Shown: positions 1 to 8,417 of the stretch, one piece after another
How the letters are laid out: each line of letters begins with the position of its first letter
Position numbering within the stretch: the stretch's first letter is position 1
Source of the DNA: an uncultured Anaerolineales bacterium
GTDB lineage: Bacteria > Chloroflexota > Anaerolineae > Anaerolineales > UBA4823
Direction of reading: 5' to 3'
Length of the DNA stretch: 38,749 nt
Assembly: GCA_937968125.1 (NCBI GenBank)
Contig: CALBUI010000103.1
Span: 1 to 38,749, forward strand
Position numbers and translations under genes: made by a program
The notes under the pieces: generated by a model
What the model was told of the DNA's origin: nothing
What the model saw: only the letters and a program-made list of their open reading frames with translations
Databases searched by the model: none

Positions 1-732
1 TGCGCTCGATTCTCTTATATCGACCACGCGTAAATCGGGTGCGATGCCCTCGATTTTGAGGATCGGGCCACCCAGAAATGCAAATATTGCGCCCCCAACC
101 AGCCCGCCCATATGACCCCAGTTATCGATCCCTGGTGAAAGCCCGATGATAAAGTTGACAACCGCGATCATAATGATATTGTTAAGCGCTCGCCGGGCGA
201 CACCCCCCAAGATTTTTTGATTCTGATATAGGAATACCCCTTCCGCGGCGAGCAATCCGAAAATGGCGGTCGATGAACCGAGTGAAGGAGAAGCGGAAAA
301 CATGAAGGATAGCACATTGCCTGCAAAGGCCCCCAGGAAATATAAGAGGATGTAGCGACCGTGACCGTAATAACGCTCCAAACCTGGGCCGAATATGTAC
401 AAGGCATACATATTGAAACCCAAATGGAGAATGGAGCCATGCAGGAATACGGGGGTGAACAAACGCCAGTATTCCCCTTCAATGATCAATTCGTTGATCT
501 TCATGCCCATGGCGGCGACCAGATCGTATCCGAATAAGGCTTCGCCAGCAGATTGCAGAATGAAGACAACGATGGTGATGGCCAGCAACGTATAAGTAAC
601 ATAGGGGCGGCTGGTGGGTGTGCTTATTGGCACCCGCTGGGTTTGTGGTGGCGGCGGAGGGGGCTGGCTGTCCGGGTATTCAGGATAAGAGGCTTCAGGG
701 GGATAATCAGAGCTGGAGGGATCTTGAGTCAC
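1..732 (-). CDS. Rhomboid family intramembrane serine protease, C-terminus truncated by window edge
   Basis: My reverse-strand translation gives VTQDPSSSDYPPEAS...MKINELIIEGEYWRLFTPVFLHGSILHLGFNMYALYIFGPGLERYYG...GSSTAIFG...NWGHMGGLVGG. These are rhomboid hallmarks with Ser and His motifs. The GTG start overlaps the gmk stop (GTGA). The supplied ORF track misses this frame. Confidence 0.85.
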   Translation of the reverse strand, partial: MTQDPSSSDYPPEASYPEYPDSQPPPPPPQTQRVPISTPTSRPYVTYTLLAITIVVFILQSAGEALFGYDLVAAMGMKINELIIEGEYWRLFTPVFLHGSILHLGFNMYALYIFGPGLERYYGHGRYILLYFLGAFAGNVLSFMFSASPSLGSSTAIFGLLAAEGVFLYQNQKILGGVARRALNNIIMIAVVNFIIGLSPGIDNWGHMGGLVGGAIFAFLGGPILKIEGIAPDLRVVDIRESSA

Positions 733-1355
733 AAGGTTACCTTTTTGGGTGTAGTACGGTGGTGTTCGGCGCGAATAATGGCGAGGATGGTATCGACTGC
801 CTCTTCAAGATGATCGTCCCGGTTGATAACCACATAATCAAACTCGTCCTTGCGTTTGAGCTCTTCTCGGGCGGTAGTGATGCGATTTTGTAAACCATCC
901 GCAGTCTCAGTTTTGCGCAGCTTTAAGCGATTGATCATCTCAGCCTCGTTTTGCGTGGTTAGAAAGATGAGCAAAGCTTCTGGCGAGATACCCCGAATGG
1001 TCGCCGCCCCCTGGACATCGATGCGCATGACGACGTCTTTGCCGCTGGCCAATGCCTGGCTGACCTGTTTTTTCGAGATACCTTTGTTATCACCATAGAC
1101 AATGGCGTGTTCCAAAAGTTCATCAGCCTCGATCATCTGGGCAAATTCTTCGGGAGAGATAAAAAAATAGTCCACCCCATGCTGCTCATAATCCCGCGGG
1201 GGGCGCGAGGTCGTAGTGACGACGAAATGGAAAGGCAGATTGCGCTCCTTCATCGCTTGTAGCACACTGTCTTTGCCTACGCCAGATGGTCCGGAGATGA
1301 CGATCAAGAGGGGCACGGTTTGTGATGATGGATAAAGGTTGTTATTACTGGTCAT
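729..1355 (-). CDS. gmk: Guanylate kinase
   Basis: ISGPSGVGKDSVL P-loop, TTTSRPPRDYEQHGVDYFFISPEEF motif. Confidence 0.96.
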   Translation of the reverse strand: MTSNNNLYPSSQTVPLLIVISGPSGVGKDSVLQAMKERNLPFHFVVTTTSRPPRDYEQHGVDYFFISPEEFAQMIEADELLEHAIVYGDNKGISKKQVSQALASGKDVVMRIDVQGAATIRGISPEALLIFLTTQNEAEMINRLKLRKTETADGLQNRITTAREELKRKDEFDYVVINRDDHLEEAVDTILAIIRAEHHRTTPKKVTL

Positions 1356-1378
1356 GTAGTGTCGACCTCACAGGAGGG

Positions 1379-1384
1379 TATAAT
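1379..1384 (+). promoter_or_regulatory. Candidate -10 box (TATAAT) for the FmdB-like gene
   Basis: Perfect TATAAT in the gmk/FmdB divergent gap, about 30 nt before the ATG; no clear -35. Confidence 0.45.
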
Positions 1385-1415
1385 TGCTGGGTAAAAGTCC
1401 CTCAGGAGAATAGTT

Positions 1416-1811
1416 ATGCCGAGCTATGAATACCGGTGTAAGGATTGCAAACAACGCTTTGAAGTATACCTGTCTTATGATGAATATGGCAAACAAGAAG
1501 TCCGCTGCGTTAATTGTAACAGCCTAGATGTGCAGCGGACAATAGGCCGCATCCGTGTCGCGCGTTCTGAAGAAAGCCGCTTGGAAAACCTGGCCGATCC
1601 TGCCAACCTGGCGGGGCTGGAGGATGATCCCAAAGCATTAGCCCGGATGATGCGCGAGATGGGATCAGAGATGGGGGAGGATATGGGACCTGAATACGAT
1701 GAAGTTCTCGACCGGTTGGAGTCCGGCCAATCTCCTGAAGAGATTGAGTCCTCGATGCCTGATTTAGATGATGCGGGAGGCATGGGCGGGCCGGATCTAC
1801 CAGATTTCTAA
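1416..1811 (+). CDS. FmdB-family zinc ribbon protein with acidic C-terminal tail
   Basis: MPSYEYRCKDCKQRFEVYLS...VRCVNCNS with CxxC-x(n)-CxxC; AGGAG upstream. Confidence 0.9.
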   Translation: MPSYEYRCKDCKQRFEVYLSYDEYGKQEVRCVNCNSLDVQRTIGRIRVARSEESRLENLADPANLAGLEDDPKALARMMREMGSEMGEDMGPEYDEVLDRLESGQSPEEIESSMPDLDDAGGMGGPDLPDF

Positions 1812-1837
1812 TGATGGGGGAATTTGCTGGTTAGCTG

Positions 1838-2464
1838 TTATGAGCCGACCGGCGTGATCAACCGGTCTTTGACCACCCGACGTAAAGCAGCCTGGACGTC
1901 ATCCTCAAAGCCCCCAGCTTCGATCATTACCCAGCGCCCGGGTTCCGATTCGGCCAGGCTGTGATAGCCCTGGCGCACACGCTGGTGAAATTCCAAGCTG
2001 TACGCGTCCAGACGATTCCATTCACTGCCGCCGGCTTTGCGCTTTAATCCCTCTTCAACATCCATATCCAGCAGTAAAGTTAAATCCGGTTTTAGGCCGC
2101 CTGTGGCAAAGTTGATCAGAATCTTGATCTCTTCGAGATCGTTCTGGTGACCGTATCCCTGGTAAGCCAAAGTTGAGTCGGCGTAGCGATCGCACAGGAC
2201 AATGAAACCATCCTTCAGATGTGGTTTGATAACCTGGTGCACGAGCTGCGCCCGCGCGGCGAGAAATAGAAGGGTTTCGCTGTGGGAGTGCATGCCGGTA
2301 TTTTTTAAATCGGAGAGGATGAGCCGAATCTGGTCGCCGATCTCCGTGCCGCCAGGTTCGCGAGTTATCAAAACAGAATATCCCTGACCTTTTAGATAAT
2401 CAGCCAGGGGGTTGATATGGGTGGATTTTCCACTCCCATCCGGTCCTTCGAGGGTGATGAACAT
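1838..2464 (-). CDS. tmk: Thymidylate kinase
   Basis: MFITLEGPDGSGKSTHINPLADYL, REPGGTEIGDQIR, DRYADSTLAYQG. Confidence 0.96.
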   Translation of the reverse strand: MFITLEGPDGSGKSTHINPLADYLKGQGYSVLITREPGGTEIGDQIRLILSDLKNTGMHSHSETLLFLAARAQLVHQVIKPHLKDGFIVLCDRYADSTLAYQGYGHQNDLEEIKILINFATGGLKPDLTLLLDMDVEEGLKRKAGGSEWNRLDAYSLEFHQRVRQGYHSLAESEPGRWVMIEAGGFEDDVQAALRRVVKDRLITPVGS

Positions 2465-2478
2465 TATGGAAACGGCTT

Positions 2479-4080
2479 TCAGTCTCGGAAGATCCGCACC
2501 CGGCGGTAGGGTTCTTTACCGTACGAATGGGAGGTCAGGTTGGCCTGACGGGCCATTTCGTGCTGAAGACGGCGGATGTAGGCGAGGGCGGGGGGCAGCT
2601 CTATCCAGCGTTCTCCGTTCAAGACAGCATTAATGGCGCCTTCCGTATCCTGGATGACGCGCTCAACGGTTTTTTCTTCACCAGAATCGCGAGAGATGTT
2701 GAATAAATCGCTGAGGAACTTCTGCATCTGGTTTACGGTGTTCGATCGCAAGACATAAATTGGCATACCGCGGTTTTCGGCATCAACGATCGGGCGTTGT
2801 CGTTTGCGGTAGTAGGTACGCAATGTCACCAAGACATCCGCCTCGCCAAATTCCTTGACAACCATTACCGGAACGCCCAAGCGTTTGGCAGCCTGGATCA
2901 ACCGGTTGCGTGCGACCCCGTAAGGGTAAATACGCATTGTTTGCAAGGGGGAATCGGCAGCTCCCGGTTCGGGCTGGCCATCCCCTGATTCAGCGGGCTG
3001 TTGCTGACGCCTTGGACCTCCGTTTGCCATGCGCCGGAAACCTCCCTGGGATTTACCAGGTTGTGAAGTAGTCGACACCGGGCTGCCTTTCTCGACTTGA
3101 ATCTCACCATCCGTTCCGCGAGTACGGATTTCTGTTGGCAGTGGGTAGCCGCGTAAGAGGGCATCAACAGCTTCCGAGACATCGTGGTTGACTGCCAGGC
3201 GATCCCGGGTCTGGATCTCGATCAATACATCAAAAGTAGGTGGGGAGCGCCGTTCGAGGACAGTTTTTTGGGTGCCGCGGCGACGAGCCTCCTCATCGGA
3301 TAGGGTGACGGATTCGATCCCGCCAACCAGGTCGGAGAGAGTCGGATTGAGCAGTAAATTCTCGAGGGTATTGCCATGGGCTGTGCCAATCAGCTGGACT
3401 CCCCGCTCGGCAATCGTGCGCGCAGCGGCAGCTTCTAATTCTCGCCCAATCTCGTCGATCACGATCACCTCAGGGTTGTGGTTTTCCACGGCTTCGATCA
3501 TGACTTCGTGCTGCAGTGAGGGAGTCAAGACCTGCATGCGCCGCGCCCTACCGACTGCTGGGTGGGGGACATCCCCATCACCACCGATCTCATTGGAGGT
3601 GTCCACAATGACCACGCGCTTGGTTTCGGCCAGAATGCGGGCCGCTTCCCGCAGCTGGGTGGTTTTTCCAACACCAGGTCGACCGAGCAGCAGCAGCCCT
3701 TTTCCGCTCTCAATCAGGTCTTTGATCAGGTCCGTTGTGCCGTAAACAGCCCGGCCAACCCGGCAGGTCAGCCCAACGATATGGTTGCGGCGGTTGCGGA
3801 TAGCTGAAATGCGGTGTAAGGTACGTTCGAGTCCGGCACGATTATCACTGTCGAATTCTCCGATGCGGCCGGTGACATATTCGATATCTTCACGGGTTAC
3901 TTCGGCCTGGCTAAGGACAACCTCTCGGTCGATGAAGCGCGCAGTGGGGACCCTCCCAAGGTCCATAATTACTTCTAATAAGTTGTCGCTGTCATCTTCT
4001 TCGAGGACTGCGTTGCGAATGTGCTCTGGCAGCACTTCCATTAAAGCTTGTAAATCGTCAGTAATGCGACGTTGGGTCAT
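2479..4080 (-). CDS. SpoIIIAA-like AAA ATPase with C-terminal R3H nucleic-acid-binding domain
   Basis: GRPGVGKTT Walker A, VIVIDEIG Walker B, C-terminal RRLQHEMARQANLTSHSYGKEPYRRVRIF (R3H RxxxH). Confidence 0.88.
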   Translation of the reverse strand: MTQRRITDDLQALMEVLPEHIRNAVLEEDDSDNLLEVIMDLGRVPTARFIDREVVLSQAEVTREDIEYVTGRIGEFDSDNRAGLERTLHRISAIRNRRNHIVGLTCRVGRAVYGTTDLIKDLIESGKGLLLLGRPGVGKTTQLREAARILAETKRVVIVDTSNEIGGDGDVPHPAVGRARRMQVLTPSLQHEVMIEAVENHNPEVIVIDEIGRELEAAAARTIAERGVQLIGTAHGNTLENLLLNPTLSDLVGGIESVTLSDEEARRRGTQKTVLERRSPPTFDVLIEIQTRDRLAVNHDVSEAVDALLRGYPLPTEIRTRGTDGEIQVEKGSPVSTTSQPGKSQGGFRRMANGGPRRQQQPAESGDGQPEPGAADSPLQTMRIYPYGVARNRLIQAAKRLGVPVMVVKEFGEADVLVTLRTYYRKRQRPIVDAENRGMPIYVLRSNTVNQMQKFLSDLFNISRDSGEEKTVERVIQDTEGAINAVLNGERWIELPPALAYIRRLQHEMARQANLTSHSYGKEPYRRVRIFRD

Positions 4081-5033
4081 ATACTGTTTTGTCTCTCCGA
4101 ATTAACAAAAGGAGTAGTAATTTCCTGGGTCCCACTTTCCAGGTTTGGGATGGCAAAGGAGTTGCGCACTTTTTTGGCAACCGCAAGGTGCTTCACCATC
4201 ACAACCTGCATCGGCCCAGGATCTGCCTGCAGGTCTTCCAGGGCATTCTCCAGCCAGGACTGGTACGAGCGAATGCAGAAATAAACCGGTCGTGAATGAC
4301 GGTTGGGCAAATTAATAAGAAGATCCCTGACCAGTTCGGTTATATCCCGAATATCGGGATGGATGAACGGTTTCACCCAAATTCCCTGCTGCCCGTATCT
4401 GATCTCAGCATAAGCCATCAATTCGTCATCCACGTAATAAACGAGCCCTTTCATGCGCTTATTTAGGAGTGATTCAACTTGTTGAACCAATGCAGGAACC
4501 AGCATGTCGTATAAAGAGCGCACTGCAATGGCATCTTGGCTGGTAATATCTCGCCATTGGGATTGGCTTTCCGTTTGCTGAATATCCGTGGGACTTTGCC
4601 AGATGCGCTGGTGGACATACTGCGCAAATCCAGCCTGGCGCAAGTTTTCAAAGGTGGGAGAGCGCTCTTCGACTTCTGCCAACAAATGGAAGGCACCGCG
4701 CTTACCGATCTGCTGCACGATATGATCCAGCAGGGCGAATAAATTGTCATCATCAAGAGCGGTCACCGGCGCCAGGAAAGAAAGGTGGGCCAGCTGTTTG
4801 CCCTGCCCATGGGTAACCTGCCCAAGCAAAGTTTCACCCTGCTTATCCTCAGGTGTGCAAAGGTAGGTATAGACACCAATCGTGGAGGCGAAATAGGAGA
4901 GCATTGCCCTGGAAGGCACTAGAATTTCCCCTCGCGTGAGCACTGAGGCGTAATCGAAGAATATGCCCCGATGCCGATATCTCAGCAATAATGGGAGATC
5001 GCGCCAATCGAACTGTCTAAGGTTCATAAACAA
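4077..5033 (-). CDS. GNAT-like (acetyltransferase-fold) protein, function unknown
   Basis: Long ORF with 4-nt overlap to the R3H ATPase; GNAT-like architecture (LTRGEILVPSRAML...VTHGQGKQLAHLSFLAP) without clear catalytic signature. Confidence 0.55.
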   Translation of the reverse strand: MFMNLRQFDWRDLPLLLRYRHRGIFFDYASVLTRGEILVPSRAMLSYFASTIGVYTYLCTPEDKQGETLLGQVTHGQGKQLAHLSFLAPVTALDDDNLFALLDHIVQQIGKRGAFHLLAEVEERSPTFENLRQAGFAQYVHQRIWQSPTDIQQTESQSQWRDITSQDAIAVRSLYDMLVPALVQQVESLLNKRMKGLVYYVDDELMAYAEIRYGQQGIWVKPFIHPDIRDITELVRDLLINLPNRHSRPVYFCIRSYQSWLENALEDLQADPGPMQVVMVKHLAVAKKVRNSFAIPNLESGTQEITTPFVNSERQNSI

Positions 5034-5080
5034 TGGTTGCTCTTAGCTGAGGTTGGTCCTTCATTTGTCAGGGCTTTGAA

Positions 5081-5665
5081 TTAATTACTCACAAGGGAGA
5101 GGAAATACCGATGGAAGCGATCATCAGGAGTGAGTTCAGGATGGAAGGAAGTAGCCAATAGATTACCTTGCTGGGCAGCAACGATGCGACCATCCGGGAG
5201 GGAAGCCAATGAGCGGGCTGTCCCGTCAACGGATTCGATCAATGGAGCCCGGATAAAGACTGCATGGAAAGGCTGCTCATTTTGTGGGTCAAATTCATGA
5301 AGGACTGATACCTCGATCTCGATTTCGAAGCTTTCTACCTGCCGGCCAAAAGCGTTTCGCTCAACAGTTATATCCATTAACCCCAACAATGGCTGCTTGC
5401 GGCGGACGTCCTTGGAGAGAAAAATCGCGCCTGCACAAGTGCCCCAAATGGCGTGCGTTTTGCTAAATTCCTGGATCGGTTCGATGAGATGGAAATCTTC
5501 AGCCAGTTTACCGATGGTAGTTGATTCACCACCGGGGATAATCAGCCCATCCAGGGATTCAAGCTGTGCAGGTAGACGGACCTGGCGTGTTTCAATACCC
5601 AATTTTTCAAGGGTTGCACTGTGTTCGGCAAAATCACCTTGAAGCGCGAGAATGCCTATTTTCAT
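5081..5665 (-). CDS. pdxT: Pyridoxal 5'-phosphate synthase glutaminase subunit
   Basis: MKIGILALQGDFAEH, LIIPGGESTTIGKL, WGTCAGAIFLS. Start trimmed from 5725 to the MKIGILALQG Met. Confidence 0.95.
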   Translation of the reverse strand: MKIGILALQGDFAEHSATLEKLGIETRQVRLPAQLESLDGLIIPGGESTTIGKLAEDFHLIEPIQEFSKTHAIWGTCAGAIFLSKDVRRKQPLLGLMDITVERNAFGRQVESFEIEIEVSVLHEFDPQNEQPFHAVFIRAPLIESVDGTARSLASLPDGRIVAAQQGNLLATSFHPELTPDDRFHRYFLSLVSN

Positions 5666-5705
5666 GCTGTTAATTCTGAGGCTGGGGTCAATTATTGGCG
5701 ACCAT

Positions 5706-6593
5706 CTACCAACCCCGGTCGGCAATCAACTCGGCATCCGGAATAGCGGAGACCTGTCGTCCCACCATTGGGTCTCCCAGGTTGCGGCTGACCTCTGCCA
5801 GGATGTAAGGATCATCATAGTGGGTGGTGGCTTTGACGATCGCCTCAGCACGCTTGGCTGGATCACCTGACTTGAAGATGCCGGAGCCGACAAAAACACC
5901 ATCCACACCGAGCTGCATCATCATGGCAGCATCTGAGGGGGTGGCGAGGCCACCAGCGGCGAAATTAACGACTGGGAGACGCCCCAACGCACGGGTTTCC
6001 AATACCAGCTCGTATGGTGCACCAATATCCTTGGAATAACCCATCAATTCTTCCTCAGGCATGTTTTGCAGGCGGCGGATCTCGCCTAAAACGGAGCGCG
6101 CGTGACGCACGGCTTCAACCACATCCCCGGTTCCAGCTTCGCCTTTGGTGCGGATCATAGCTGCACCTTCGCCAATGCGACGCAAAGCTTCGCCAAGATT
6201 TCGACAACCACATACGAAGGGAACTTTGAAGTCGTGCTTGTTAATGTGATACGCCTCATCGGCTGGCGTCAGAACTTCTGATTCATCGATGTAATCAACG
6301 CCAATCGCTTCAAGTACCTGAGCTTCCACGAAATGCCCAATGCGGGCTTTGGCCATGACCGGGATCGTAACGGCATCCATTATTTGCAGGATCAGTTCGG
6401 GATCACTCATCCGGGCTACCCCACCATGCTCGCGGATATCGGCAGGGACACGTTCAAGGGCCATAACGGCTACTGCGCCGGCGTCTTCCGCGATGCGGGC
6501 GTGTTCATGGGTAACTACATCCATAATTACGCCGCCCTTTAGCATTTGAGCCAAGCCTTTTTTGACAGCAAAAGTGGCAACTTGCTTTTCCAT
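5706..6593 (-). CDS. pdxS: Pyridoxal 5'-phosphate synthase lyase subunit
   Basis: [53 protein letters not shown]. Start trimmed to MEKQVATF. Confidence 0.96.
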   Translation of the reverse strand: MEKQVATFAVKKGLAQMLKGGVIMDVVTHEHARIAEDAGAVAVMALERVPADIREHGGVARMSDPELILQIMDAVTIPVMAKARIGHFVEAQVLEAIGVDYIDESEVLTPADEAYHINKHDFKVPFVCGCRNLGEALRRIGEGAAMIRTKGEAGTGDVVEAVRHARSVLGEIRRLQNMPEEELMGYSKDIGAPYELVLETRALGRLPVVNFAAGGLATPSDAAMMMQLGVDGVFVGSGIFKSGDPAKRAEAIVKATTHYDDPYILAEVSRNLGDPMVGRQVSAIPDAELIADRGW

Positions 6594-6803
6594 AACTTTC
6601 TCAACCTCCAGGATAAATGCGAACAAATTTCGCTAGCTGCATTCTACCACGCGGCGAAAAGGCTGACAAATGGTGTCAAATTTCTGAATTCTCTTCTAAT
6701 AGGAATTTAACAATCCCCTTCATTTTCTCGAAGAAACCAGGTTTCCAGTATTAGAGGGAGTCCGTTCCAACACAGAGCCCCGCATCAAGAAAGCGGGATC
6801 AAG

Positions 6804-6878
6804 ACATTGGAACAAAGTACGTGTTTCAATACAGGCATTGAAACAAAATGCGTATTTCAATACAGGCATTGGAACGAG
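6804..6878. repeat. 31-bp direct tandem repeat (about 2.4 copies) with embedded inverted repeats
   Basis: ACATTGGAACAAAGTACGTGTTTCAATACAG / GCATTGAAACAAAATGCGTATTTCAATACAG / GCATTGGAACGAG (partial). Confidence 0.85.
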
Positions 6879-6975
6879 AAAATGGGAGAGGGGTGTTCCA
6901 TAGCTCAAAGGGGATTTGCTAACCCCTTGATGGCCTTATCGCAGGATTACAAATCCTGCCAGAGCGGGAAGCATA

Positions 6976-7002
6976 AACTCCACCATAGCAGATGGTGGAG
7001 TT
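6976..7002. terminator. Perfect 11-bp hairpin downstream of the KamA gene (candidate terminator or structured 3' end)
   Basis: AACTCCACCAT-agcag-ATGGTGGAGTT; no strong T-tract on the minus strand. Confidence 0.5.
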
Positions 7003-7036
7003 CGGAATGGTTTAGAGTCTCAAAAATAGATTGCTG

Positions 7037-8383
7037 TCACTTCTCTTCAGAGTCTTCCTCTTGATCATCACCGCTGCCGATGCCCAAGGGCACCCATTTA
7101 CTGGCATCTTTGAGACGGTGCTGGGCGCCGCCGCGATCATGCACCTGGTCGAAGTTCTCTGGTTTGATGAACAGTTCGTCGCCATCCAATAAACCGCTGA
7201 TCCCGGATTGGCCGGGCTCTGAACGCTTCAAGGTGGATTTGGCGGCGTCCTCCGGCTTGTAGTCGGTGGGTTCTTCATAAGTGGTGATAAAACCCTCGAA
7301 ATTTCGCAGGATGATCTTGTGATCCGACATGCTGATCTGATAGTTAGGTCCGACCGGAATCTTGCCTCCACCACCCGGTGCATCAACGATGAAGACCGGC
7401 ACGGCGTAGCCCGAGGTATGACCGCGCAAACCTTCGATAATTTCAATACCTTTAGCAACCGGAGTACGAAAATGCCCTGCTCCTTCAACCAGGTCGCACT
7501 GGTAAAGGTAATAGGGGCGAACCCGCATGCGAACCAAATCATGCACCAGCTGTCGCTGAATGTGAACATTATCGTTCACGCCTGCCAGCAGCACGGATTG
7601 GTTGCCGAGAGGTATTCCCGCCCTGGTCATCCGGTCGCAGGCATCCGCAAGTTCGGCGGTAATCTCGTTGGAATGGTTGACGTGGATGTTGAGCCACATG
7701 GGGTGAAATTTCTGGAGGATGTCGGTCAGCTCTTCCGTAATTCGCATGGGTAAGAAGACCGGTACGCGTGAACCGATGCGAAGGATCTCCAGGTGAGGGA
7801 TCTCCCTCAGGCGGGTGAGGATCTCTTCCAAAATCTTGGGCGCCAGCACCAATGGATCGCCCCCCGAGAGGAGCACGTCCCGGATTTGTGGGGTGCGCTG
7901 GAGATACTCAATCTGCATTTCGAATTCGGAACGCGAGAAAGTTGCTGAAGGATCGCCAACGATGCGAGAACGAGTGCAGTAGCGGCAATAGGAAGCGCAT
8001 TGGGTTGTGACCAGCATCAACGCCCGGTCCGGATAACGATGCACCAAGCCAGGGACGGGTGAATGACGGTCTTCGGCAAGCGAATCTTCCATCATCGCTG
8101 TAAAAGGCGTCATTTCGACTTCGGTGGGGACGACTTGCTTGCGAATTGGATCGTTGGGATCATCGGGATCGATCAGCGAGATGAAATATGGGGTGATATC
8201 GACCCGGAATAGATGGGCCGCGGATAATGCCTTGTGTTCGCTATCCGTCAAGGGAATCACCTCTTCAAATTCTTCTGGCGTGTTGATGCGATTACTCAAT
8301 TGCCAACGCCAGTTATTCCACTTATCATCGGGCACATCAGCGTAAATCGGAGCTCTTTTTGAAGGAAAGGTATGCTTCACCAT
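7037..8383 (-). CDS. kamA: KamA-family radical SAM aminomutase, likely lysine 2,3-aminomutase
   Basis: CASYCRYCTRSR radical SAM cluster motif, DVLLSGGDPL, YQCDLVEGAGHFRTP, VDAPGGGGKIPVGPNY. Start at MVKHTF (8383) supported by AGGAGA upstream; the longer ORF to 8434 would overlap the upstream gene. Confidence 0.9.
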   Translation of the reverse strand: MVKHTFPSKRAPIYADVPDDKWNNWRWQLSNRINTPEEFEEVIPLTDSEHKALSAAHLFRVDITPYFISLIDPDDPNDPIRKQVVPTEVEMTPFTAMMEDSLAEDRHSPVPGLVHRYPDRALMLVTTQCASYCRYCTRSRIVGDPSATFSRSEFEMQIEYLQRTPQIRDVLLSGGDPLVLAPKILEEILTRLREIPHLEILRIGSRVPVFLPMRITEELTDILQKFHPMWLNIHVNHSNEITAELADACDRMTRAGIPLGNQSVLLAGVNDNVHIQRQLVHDLVRMRVRPYYLYQCDLVEGAGHFRTPVAKGIEIIEGLRGHTSGYAVPVFIVDAPGGGGKIPVGPNYQISMSDHKIILRNFEGFITTYEEPTDYKPEDAAKSTLKRSEPGQSGISGLLDGDELFIKPENFDQVHDRGGAQHRLKDASKWVPLGIGSGDDQEEDSEEK

Positions 8384-8417
8384 AAGGCAACTTTCTCCTA
8401 GGGGATTCCAATAAGAT

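Noticed and set aside
168-482. 104-aa minus-strand ORF MKGNTGVCSPP...
   Set aside because: Wrong frame within the rhomboid gene, whose true frame runs off the window edge.
3188-3745. 185-aa plus-strand ORF
   Set aside because: Antisense to the clearly coding R3H/AAA ATPase; Arg/Ser-rich shadow composition.
6804-6878. Possible CRISPR array (repeat ends GTTTCAAT...ATTGAAAC)
   Set aside because: The 31-bp period has no unique spacers, units differ from each other, copy number is about 2.4, and there are no cas genes in the window.
6894-6966. Possible tRNA gene (TAGCTCAA D-arm-like and GCAGGATTACAAATCCTGCC T-arm-like)
   Set aside because: Acceptor strands do not pair, the T-loop has 9 nt, and there is no valid anticodon arm in either orientation.
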